Of a DNA stretch of 64,000 nt, positions 29,301-41,300 are shown in pieces; positions within the stretch are counted from its first letter, which is position 1; each line of letters starts with the position of its first letter. The notes under the pieces were generated by a model that was not told where the DNA came from, ran no database searches, and saw only the letters and a list, made by a program, of their open reading frames with translations. Location of the stretch: contig JTDE01000257.1 of assembly GCA_014338405.1 (NCBI GenBank), forward strand, positions 257,166 through 321,165, in the 5' to 3' direction. A program made the position numbers and the translations under genes. This stretch comes from Paragonimus skrjabini miyazakii (lineage: Eukaryota > Platyhelminthes > Trematoda > Plagiorchiida > Troglotrematidae).

Positions 29301-32300
29301 AAATAGTGAATAGTCGACCGACTTTCATCATGTATTCAGTGCTTACCATTTTGCAGAGGATACCGATTACTTACAGGATGGTTCATTTACGAACGATCTA
29401 TCCATTTTTGAGGCAATCAAAAACCAGTTAAACTTCACACACTGTCCGCTTCAGAAATCTCTCAATTAGAGCCACCTCATCTACTAATCACCTCTGATAC
29501 TAGCCTCTTCTTTATAGTCGATACCGGGACAGGACCAATTTCACATGTATATTATTCTATGTATTCCAATATACACTGAAAAAAAGCTCACCTTCAACAT
29601 CATCAGAAATGAGACTTGAACCGACGTAGATCACATCTAAGTACCAGTCCGCTTTTTCCCAATACTTCAATTCCGGTTTCAGTTTGAAAGCCACAATATG
29701 ATATTGCAAATAGGAAAATCCAAATCGTTCGATAAATATTTCCAGTAGATTTAAGCAGTGATAACTCCATCTGAAGGCGAAAGTGGAAGATAGTTCACAG
29801 AAGTTCAGAAACGTGTACAAGAGCAGGGTCGTATTGAGTAATTCACATTGACTTCATTAAAACAGCATTTATCAAACGACTTCTCATCCATAAGTTTACT
29901 ACGACAAACGAAACGTCTGTGGAACTTGGGATAAACGGTGACATTAATTTATTACACATTATGTTGTGGTGTTTTTAAATGTGATTGGGGTGATCGTAAA
30001 AATTGTTTTTATCGAACAGTCTTGCATTTACTGAAGGAGCGTTACTCGAAACTTCAGAGCTTGTACTACAGTCTATAGAAAAAAGCCGTAGTTGTGCTTG
30101 TTTTAGAGCAATAAACTTTTGCTCAATCGAGATAGTTGACTACAATTTGAGTAAATGGTTGCCAAAAGTACATATTCCACAAGATATAATAACTACTGGC
30201 GAAGTGCAGCAAGCATTTACAGAAAAATTAACATCACTTTCGTCAGTTACCCAAACACTGTCTGTATTGTGCAATTCTAGGTTAATACCTGGCTGTACGT
30301 GTCCCTGTTTCCACACTCAAAGTATGCTAACTTACTCGTTTATCGGCTGTAGTGTAGCAGAATACATCGGGCATATATTTAGGCAATACTACAGTTGGTA
30401 ACAAGAAGGCGAAAATGGCTAACAGACGTGATTATCACTCAATTTACCGATTAGAAACATCCAGTTAACCAGAATGAGTCGCTCAGGGTCGTTTGTGAAC
30501 AAGCCGGTGAACAAACTGACGGTAGCCAAAGTGTGCTGTAGTTCATCAGGTGATGAATTCGATTCGGTGTTGCTGCGACTACGTGAAGTAAAGTGTGCAG
30601 TAAGACCAGCAATCAATTTATAATGGTTCTATGTTGATCAATGAGAAGTGACTCAAGTCCGCTATAACCTATCCAATTACCAGTTTGGTTTCCCTTCAAA
30701 TGGGGTACAGATAAAACAGATGCTTCTGTAGTGGAGGCTGGTTAAAATCCACCAAAGTCCGTTCTTGCCATTAATGTGCACTATCAAAAGCGAACGGGTC
30801 TGAGCTTTTACATGTGATAATTTACTAATGTCTAATTTAAGAACATTAGCGAACTAGCCAACTCCGATATCTTGCGAAGGTGTGGTCTGAGATCGAGTTT
30901 AGATTATGAAAAGGATATACGCTACTGGCAAGCTCCAACAAGATCTAAGCTCGAGCCTGGTGCTTCTTTTGGAAGGGGCCGAATGGAAACAGTCTATAGG
31001 AATGAGAGAGCTACAAGCGGTATCGAATGATGTCCAGTTTATATCAATCAACGTCACTTATTACTTATCAGCTCACGCCTTAGAGTCTCCAAGTTTGTCC
31101 CATAGATAATGCTATCATTCAAATGGACCACTGTTAAGCTGAAGGATTCCAGTTTCAACCGTTTCGATGACCCTATAAATAGAGTCTCGACTAAAATTTG
31201 TATAGTGGAATGAATGTGTAACTGACTTCAACTCGGAGCATCTTGAACTGCAATATATGCTTTGTGGTTCAACTTTTAACGCGCATGTGGCGTAAATATA
31301 TATCTCCCCTGACCGGTTTGAATTTAATCAAAATGCAAGCTACAGTTTAGTTTTTATCAATAAACCTGTATTGTCTTGAGAAACTCCTCGCTTGGTAGTT
31401 GACTTCAGTGTTCAAAACTATGTGATATAGTCCAAGCTGTCGAGGAGGAAAGTGGTTTACCATAAGCAATAATTCTACTAAATTAGAACTTGCAAGATGA
31501 CATGTTAACACTTTAGTCATATAAAGCATGTCAACAACTCTTCATTTCGTTTTCTATTTATAAACAAAACAGATGATCAAAATGATTGAAAACAACTTGT
31601 AAAGAAAACGTGCTCAAACCTGTTTGCATTGTGCTGTGTCAACTTTACTGGAAATTCGGAACTTTGAAGGTTTGTTTGTTTGGGCATTCCCGAAACGTGG
31701 AAAATGAGTTCTATGTTTTCTTGCAACTTTCCTTTAGTGGCAAAACATAACTGAATGGAACATAGAGAATGAAAACTCAGAGCAAGAGCACAGAGGTTAT
31801 TAAAAACATAAACCTTAGCCACTCACATGATATATGTAAACAAAATTTAAATTTATACCAAAAGCAGTTTTACCAAAACAACCGATCAACAGGAAAATGA
31901 AAGATTCAACGAGTTCAACGAGTGATTTATGTCATCACTAACAAATGTGATGGTACACTGGGGACCAGCTTCGATTAACACAGACTGACAAGAGAAACTG
32001 TAACTATTCTTTCTCGGGAAAGTGCTTTATCATTCAACGATTAATTTGTATTACTGTCTACATCATAAGTGTACACGAAAGTTTTGTAGTCGTGTAGGAG
32101 GTTCACATCAAATGAAATATGATATTCACATCTAACGCGCATTCTCTTACATCAATTCATTTTGACATCACAGATTAAAGTAAGCTTGCTAACTAGTTGA
32201 ATGACTGCAATTCCAAGCTGCAATAAATTACTTTGTCCAACTTCGCTGATACCAAGCAGTGTGATCGACACTTTGATAGAGATAAACGCTGTAAATCTGA

Positions 32301-35300
32301 TGGAGTTTTGGGATAAAAGATTGGCATCTATTCATGAAACGGAAACTTTGTGTTATTTTCCTTTCTTTCCCTCACACACCTATTAACATGGCAGTTGCAT
32401 CTAGTTAGTTATTACAACGTCAAACATTTTCGATTACTGGTCGCAATTGGTGTTTCACAAACCATGGGTCCAGGTGGCCACTAACAACGTTGTGGACATT
32501 GGTTTTGGTTTTAGTGAGTATGGTCAATATTACGCACCCTAGGCACTCAGAAATGTGACCTCAGAGAAATAGTGTAATTCAGACAAGTATGCACAAGGTC
32601 ATGCGGTTCCTGTTGCTATGACTTTTCCTAGGCATTTAAGTACTCACTCTTAGCTTCGGTACATTATTTTTCATAAGATGAGTTGAACGGCTTGCAGTCC
32701 ATGGGGAAAGCTATCACAACGGTCAAGGTATATGAATACAACATGTATTCTAGATGCTCAATCTTTTTCCATGTAAACTGTTTCAATCAACCACTTTCGA
32801 GACATCGTTTTCTCCCTTCAAATATTACATACAGTAACGTTCGGCTTTAATTTGATGTAGGACCATCTTGTTAACATCATATTAACTAAGTAACAACCGA
32901 TCTAACCAGAAAGGACTAATTCATGTGGGGTCTTCTGTACGTTGGACAAAAGGTAAACTTTATCTTATAAAGTCTAGGTATTTTTAGTGGAACGTTCGAA
33001 GTATTTTTCCCACTAAATACATGGATTTAGATAAACGATATGTTGTTTTGAACTGGAATTGGAATACGATCACTGAACACAGTATTTTTAAACAGAAATC
33101 GGCATAAAGAAGTTCGCAGGAGTTGTCACTTCAAACTTACAAGGTTTTATGCGCACACTCCATGTTCCGCACAAATTTTAATGGTGGGTACCGAGTTACC
33201 GTTCTTTGTGTGGAGCAAAGTTGAGATACGGTAGACTTTAATGAAGTACTTCCCCAAAATGACTACTTGTTTTATTCGGCAGAGTAGCTATTAATTCCTC
33301 ATTTAACTATACTTATTAATGTATTTACATATGAACAACATCAGTGGAAAATAAATTATAGTCTAAGCACCACCCAAACAGTAAGGCTTCGACGATATAC
33401 GGAACTAACTGATCAATCATTAGAACGACAAAGTAGCAAAGAAGACTTGCCCTCTGTGTTTGATCATCAGGCTAATTGCAACACAATAAATATGAAAAAC
33501 AGTAACCAGGCTGAGTCAGAATGTTTACCGTTGCTATGGCCATTAGTATCCGATTGCGCAACCATGAATTCTGCCCTCAGAAGAAGTTCGTGCGGAAGCT
33601 TAATCTCCCCAGATTCACAATCAATTAAGCTCACGATTTGATACAGTGATTGCGCACCTGATAACAAACACGCCAACCATAACCTCCATTGGCCATTTTT
33701 CCGACTCATCTTAGTTATTGTTTTTCATATTTATTGTGTTGCAATTAGCCTGATGATCAAACACAGAAAGGAAGTCTTGTTCGCAACTTTGTCGTTCTCC
33801 TAACTTCAGTGAGTATTTTTGGACGAATGAAACAATCCAAAGACCTGATCAATCCTTCTCAAGAAATTGTGTTGTAAGATTGGACTTAACTGACAGTTTT
33901 GTGGAGCTCGAAGCATTCAAACAGGGTAGAACTATTATTTCTGCTATCTACGTAATAAACAGCGCACTTTATACGTCACAGTGGTTGTATTGACATAACT
34001 CTGTCCAGTTGACAGTTCGCGTGATGACCTTTACTGAGAAAAAATAATCACCGGTCGGTTATTCGACATTGTTTTGTTTAGTGAAAACTTGTGTAGCATA
34101 AGTAAATAACATTCAGTCACGTAACTTACATACGGGTATTGATTAATTAAAATGGTCGATGGGAACTCAAACCATTCTGTATTATGCGAGCTTCTTCGAC
34201 CGCAGAATGCTTCTGATTGATAAACACCTGGCATATTCCAAGCCAGGGTCTCGAAGTCTTCCACAAATGCAACGTCATCTTCTACGGAGTTGATGAGTTG
34301 TTGAGGGCAAAGATTCATACTAAAGGCCTCGTAAGCATGCTTGATCTTCATCGTAGTTTAAGAGAGAAAGTGTTTTAGAAATGGTGTGCATCAATAGTTG
34401 ATTTGTAATCAACACACAACAAATGAACATGAAGAAAAATGACGTTAACAACTCGTGTTCATTCAAGTAGAGGTCATTAGCATATTCAGAGTTTTAATAT
34501 GCGAAAGTAATCTACTGCAATGATGGTATGTATTGCAAGTTCACGCCGTGGTAATCCATATATACTGTGGGTCTCTCTTTAGATATATTCCTCCACATAT
34601 GAAGACCTTATTCAGCATGTTAAATCGTCTAGGAAATCTATAGTTTATAAGAATATATCACACTGTGTGAATATTATGACTAGCTGTATGTATATCGTCT
34701 AAAGCTAAAAGAATTTGGATGTCCTATTATGTACAATCTCACTAAAGATTGAATATACACGTAGGCACAGATGTTACCTGGTCAACATTACCATCGATTG
34801 TATAAGTAAACGGAGATGGTGCCCCATTATAGGATGGTCGAATTTGTTGGCTGATACCAAGAATTCCTTTCTGAATGACCTTGACAATAGACTTCATGTA
34901 GACTGCGGGGAACACATTTAATTCAAGCAGTGGTACTGATCCTGAAATGGACGAATACAATAGATTAAGTCAGTTATGGTATATTCCTGCTGAAGACATA
35001 AAAAACACGCTTAAATTAGTTGGCACAACACAAACCATAAGATAACTTACTTAAAGGAATATGCTGCAATGCGCCTATGAGCTCACCAAATTGTTACATA
35101 CACGAGTTGAAAATATTTTAAAAATATCCTGCAGAATACTCACAGCTTATATAACTCTATGTATATAATCGTGTGTACGCACTACGATGCTGTTCAATGG
35201 TCAAAACATACTAGGCACTTATGGTTAGGGTACAAGCTTGCAGACATTGACCATGATTAAAAAAGCATTTGGGAGATTAGTAGGCTGACAGTCGATCCTA

Positions 35301-38300
35301 ATGAGCACAGCCAGAATAATAGAACTTTTTATCTTTCTAGGTGGATTTTGTCTGCATCATATACACAGTGGAATTGCTAGGAGGAATCGTAAACCTTGCT
35401 TCAGTCTCAGTGGTAATAACCATGTGAGGAAGGTGAAGATGAACTGAACCACAGTTTTGATGTGTATCCACAGTTTGTGAACTGAAGATTTTAGCACGCG
35501 TAGTGCTGCTGAGACCCACCCACAAACTGTTATATAATTGAGCACACAGATCAGTAAACTTAATAATCCTGCAATTTCTCTTAACCGCAAATTGGTGTAC
35601 AGTAAATGTTTCTTAGAAAAGACACTTATTACCCCAGTCGTCAAAAGTTAAACATTCTGTAACGCAGGTCGCAAAATGTGAAGGAAGATAACCGCGCTTA
35701 AATAACGTACATCTAGCTATCTAGCCATCTAGGAGTGTACGAGAACTACAAATGCATATTATGAATAGATCAAGCGCTAAGAGATGGTACATGGTTACAA
35801 GTTGATGAGGAAGTTGCTGATGTATCCACAAACAGCTTGTAATATCTTGGTACAAAAAAGAGCAAGTTATAGAGGGTCTGATATTTTGCACAATTGGACT
35901 CACGGTTTGGCTGCAAAATATGCCTTATTGACATAGAACGAGTGCTCTATAGTGATCGTTTCCATTGGCGTCATCTATGAAATTGACTTATCAGCCGGCG
36001 AATCAACATTCACGATTACTTCAAAACTTTCAGTCTTCAACAAACTAGATATTACTAATGAGTAGTCGGGGATTTGGTTAATTTCAAGTTGAACATCACC
36101 CACAATTGATCGCAGCTGTCGCATCCCCATAGACTTTCCAGTCGGCCCGTTTCGAAAAGAAGCACTAGACTCGAGTTTCGCTCTCATTAGAGCTCGTCAG
36201 TAGTGCATATCATCGCCATTGCCGGGACTTCAACCACGGACATGCTGTTCATGAGGCAACCGTGTTTACCACTGTGCCATTGACCTCACGTTAGGCACGA
36301 CCGAATTATCATTAGAGCTCGAGTCTAGTGCTTCTTTTCGAAAGGGGCCGACTGGATAGTCTATGGGAATGCGACAGCTGCGATCAGTTGTGGGTGATTT
36401 TCAAACTGAAATAAATCAAATCCTCGACTACTCATCAGTAAATGGATAATTGCCTTATTCTGGTTAACTCACCAAGATCCAATGGAAACGTCACTTGAAA
36501 TATAAGCGAGCCACTTGTGTAATTATCCAACACATGCACTTGAATGTCCGTCATATGAACCATTTGAATTACGTTATTTCTTAGCACACCTTCGTTCATT
36601 TGGCTTGTTTCAAGCTTTGCTGTAATGAAAACGAAAGAAATTTTCTGAAAGAAGAAAACTAGTAAACATTGCATTTTTGCTGAAGTGTGATGAAGATAAA
36701 CAACCTTACCCTAATAGATTGTAAAAACCAATCTGTAAACTGTTCACTCAGAAACGGACAGTTTGCGATCAGTTTCGTCCCCAGTTCGATTCATTCTATA
36801 GTCGGAGTGAGGGTTTCCATCACTTATCTATTCGTTAACCAATCTTATTCGAAAATAAGGAATACATTGTTGTTACTACCAAAGATTTATTTCTGAAGTG
36901 CGGACAAACGTTAACTAGGTCGTTATGTGAACGTATGCGGGGATGAGTATGATAAAGTAACAGTTTACGACTCTGTTGAAGCAGGTAACATAAGTTGACA
37001 CTGTGAAGTAAATTATGCCAGGAAAAATTAAATTCTCTCGTTCACATAAAAATCTAAGTCCCTTTTTATACGGTTTTGTTCTAATCCCTCATTAAGGAGT
37101 CACTAGTGTGCAAAAAATGACAGGTTAATGTAAAATGTTAGCGTGCTACTGAAGTCATTCATGTGCAATCAATTTTTACTGGATGAAATTGTTGAAGTTT
37201 ATTTAGTTCCATCGAAAGAATGTTGATTGTTATTTCACCATTTGTTCAACCTGCTTATCATAAAAACGAGTTTCCATGTGCCTTTCCTATTTCTCTAACT
37301 TTCCACAATCGTTTAATTTAGTTGATTGCAGTGGTGGAAACAATGTGTTGTGCATAAAAGGAAAAAATAAATTTATCAACATTTCATTGTATTTGATCAT
37401 CTCACGTTTAATACCATCATATTCATATTTGTTATGTTCTGTCAAACTCATGTCAATTTACTCTATATTATTTATGACAACACACTCGTATTAATGTCAA
37501 CTTTGTGAGACAATTTGAGTCAGAACACGAGTTTGGAAAATACTTTTGAATATCTGTTTGATACATCTTTGAAGTGTAATGATCTTTCCGTGAATATTTA
37601 TGTTACTATCCACGTAAATTAACTTGATTTGTGTAAGCATGCTGTTTTTGATGCTGTTTCAAAACAAACTGAAGACAGGATTTATTGCAACAGAAATACT
37701 AGGTATGATAACATTTTGTAATTAACTCATCTCTGAAATTAACCGTGATAAAGAATAATTGTCTTGTAAAATAACAACACTGAACACTTACGTGTACATG
37801 CACCGTAAAGACATAATTTGAAATAATTAACGCCTTTTGGAATGCGCACTTCCACTATTTCAGGTATTCCGGAAACATTTTTATTCAACAGTCGGGTGAA
37901 ATCCACTTCCTTTTAAAACAAAACAGAAAAAGGAAGCAGTTTTTCGTAGATAAATTAATTATTTCGTGGTGTTTAGTACTGAATGTAATGCATATTTTGA
38001 AAATGTTTAGTGCATATTCCAGAGTTGATTAGAAGGTTGTATTGTCGAGTTGTGAAAGTGGTAAACTCGTCTAAATTCGGACTAGCGACGAGTAAAATAG
38101 ACATATGTGTTACATGTTTTCTGGTTATTAGACTGTCATATACAAGGAAGCGGGTGCAATCCTTCATCGCTGTACATAAGATCAAGCGCACTGTCACTGT
38201 GAACGAGGAATTTGCCCATTTGGACTTCCCGAATGGGCATTCCTGGAAACGTCCGATATGTTCACACTAAAGAACTGACCGCTGAATCTACCCTTCAAAG

Positions 38301-41300
38301 AAGTCAGACCAGACAATTCCTGGGTTTATGTCATTAGCAAAGGTAGCTTGTATGGAGCACTTTGTGTTCTGTTTACTTTCAGCGGAGCGCTTAACGCATC
38401 GAATATTATGCGCCCCATATGAGCATGTAAGCCATAAGCAACCGACGTAATGAATCATATTCTCTTGGATCTAGACAGGTTTCGTAAAGCTTAATCTCAG
38501 AGCTTAAGTTCAGTACCTGTGTGCACTGGAGACTTTAAATGTTGTCAAGCTTGAGATCGGCGAAGCAACGGCTGACACATTAACGTCATAAATATGTACA
38601 CCGCGTAGACCGTTTTGAGGCAAAAAATCATATTCCTGAAAGACCCGATCAGTAACAAAGCCAAATCCAACGCATATTTGGTTTGAGATCAGAATAACAA
38701 ATCATTCTTGCTGGAGTGGTTACGTCCATATCCGAGTAGTGTTCAGAGCAACTCTGAACTCAGTAGGCACTTTGACAAAATGTTGGCTAACTGTTCGATA
38801 GACTGGTTCTACGTAACCACACCAACTGATGAATTGATATGCACCAAAAAATGACGCATTAACTGACGCAAATTAGATATGTATAAACTCCTGTTGCACC
38901 TCTGTAGTCTAACTGAATGAGAACACACCGGTTTTCACTTCTTCGATTGTATTTTAACGGAAGAACGAGAAACTTTCGATGAAGCACAGTAAAATGTGAG
39001 TTTGGAAAAAACTAAACGTGTACAACGTTCACATGTGGTGTGTGAAAATAAAAAGATAGTTGAACATCACCCACAATTGATCGCAGCTGTCGCATTCCCA
39101 TAGACTTTCCAGTCGGCTCCTATCGAAACAAAGCACTAGACTCGAGTTTCGCTCCCATTATAGCTTGTCAGTAGTGTAGTTCCTTGCCACAGCCTGCACT
39201 ATAGAACTCCGGCCATGCTGTTCATGAGGCAACCGTTTTTACCACTGCGCCCTTGACCTCGCATTAGGCACGACGGAATTATCATATGTGAACGATTAAT
39301 CACTTTCGCTTGTCAGTAATATAAAAGGATAGGCCTACTGTTCAGTGTCACGAAATTGATATTGACGGTAAACCAACTGAAACCGATATACATCTTTCAT
39401 GTAGTCTACAGTTTTCCTCAGCTATGTTTATCATTCATAACTTGTAATCGTAAGGTAAGATCCCAGAGTGTGACAGTTCTGACAAAAATATAGGAATGTG
39501 TGTATTGCATCGAATTTCGAAGCCACAGTCGTGTGAAAATCCGACCCAACCCAATTCCCCCAAAACGTTTATCGCTGTATATTCGACCGCCCCTGTTTCC
39601 GGCCGGTAATTGGCCTTGACCTAGATGTTTTTGTTTTATCGCGTCAATTGACAGTTGTGCGAATAGCCACTTGTCGCTTTTTGCACTTTGCTTGAGTGAT
39701 GCGTGCATCACTTTTTGGAGCTCGGCTCAACCCTGTTGTCTGCTCGAAAGAACACCGTTGGGTATGAATGTCATATTATGTGCTTATAGTTCATCTTTAG
39801 CCTATTTGGCATCAAATTGTAACCATCTCCCGGAAACGATCCGTCGATCGAAACTGTTAAGGTTGTCTAATTATTAACTTTGATCATTTGTTCAATAGTA
39901 CCGCGGCATTGTGAACCAATCTTATTTTGACCATTTGGGATCGTTGGTTTATTGCTACGCGTTGCTCAACGTCTTTCCGGAAGATCGTACAGTACTCAAC
40001 ATTGATCTTCAGTCTGCTCTCCCCTTGATGATGTCTGACAGTTGCAAGAAAAAACTACACTGGAAGGCCAATTGAAGTCATTCGAGCAAGTCAAACGTGA
40101 TATCGATTCTGTCTCATGCTCTGGTTCACATGTTAGCTGTAACAGTCGTAGGAGTGGTTAGGCTAGATCTGCGTTGTTACGAGCTGAATTGAAAGAAAGA
40201 CAGCTTAAGGAAGAAGTTAAACTACAGATGGTTTTATTGCGAGCTAAGTCAGAAGTAGAAGATGCCAGGTTAAACGCCGTGGTAACCGATGAGGATGAAG
40301 ATATCTATAATGAGCATGTGGAAGCAGAAAACAGAGATGATAGAAGTGAGCGAGACGTCCACAGACATAATTTTCTTGGTGATTGTGGGACAAGTTTGAA
40401 TCCGATGACTGTCCGTACTGCAGAACAAGTTCCAACTACGACTGGTGCAGAATTAGGCTCCACACTAGCTCCACTGTCTGCAAGTTTGGCACTGCCAAAA
40501 GTGGAACTTGGTTACTTTGATGGCAACCCCATGACGTATTGGAAATTTGTGCGACAGTTCGAGAGCTATGTTGAATCTAAATTGTCGGATGATGGTCAGA
40601 GACTACTTTACCTGATGTACTACTGTAAAGGTCGAGCTAGGGAGTCGATAGATGAGTGCGTCATGCTGGAACCCAGCGCTGGCTATTGCAGAGCACGGCA
40701 GTTGCTAAAAGAACTTTACGGACAGCCATATTTTGTTGCTAGATCAATGATAGATGGGTTGCTGCCCAACGGCAGGTGTGTGGGCAACAGTGTTGAAGCT
40801 TTGTCACAATTGTCCATACGAATGCAGAACTGCTTTATTGCACTGGGTCAAATGAACTATATGACCAATCTCAACTCGGTGACAACACTAGAGCGCATCG
40901 TGAGAGCCCTACCTTTGCATCTACAGCATAAGTGAGCAGAAACTGCGGACCACATTTTTGGTATGGCGCGAGAACCGTCCTTCAACGAACTGACCTAGTT
41001 TATCTCGCGTTGTGCGAGGATGGCGCGCAGCAGATACGGGCAGGTAGTTAATGAAAGTGAACGGAAGGACTCCAGGCCAATGCATTTGTCTGGGAACAGC
41101 CGTTAAGATACGAAAATAGGTCCCTTTGAGTCTTCCAGCCTTTTCGTTGCACAAGATCGGGCAAAAGACTCTCGCGATTGTCGTGCCTTGTGCTCCCATA
41201 GGCACGCCCTCGAAGCGTGTGATTCCTTCCTTGCCATGGAGGTTCCCGCGAGATGGGACAACTTGCGATGACTTGGATGCTGCTTTGTTTGTCTTAAGTT

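Noticed and set aside
30003..30401. 132-codon plus-strand open frame (starts MFLSNSLAFTEGALLETSEL)
   Set aside because: Lies in the intron between two host exons that already join in phase. No domain, and no sign of promoter or splice structure. The antisense strand also has an open stretch (GHVQPGINLELHNTDSVW) that would disturb the host frame.
30419..30616. Minus-strand frame SRSNTESNSSPDELQHTLAT with a gtaaat donor
   Set aside because: Looks protein-like, but the 31.4 and 29.7 kb exons join perfectly without it, and the acceptor is poor.
33447..33709. Signal-peptide-like small secreted protein on the minus strand
   Set aside because: Produced by the fold-back arms, with no splice or promoter evidence.
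35366..35526. Exon-like segment with good acceptor
   Set aside because: Neither end fits the phase of the neighbouring exons, and a 24-base exon at 35051 explains the phase better. Kept only as a note in the intron entry.
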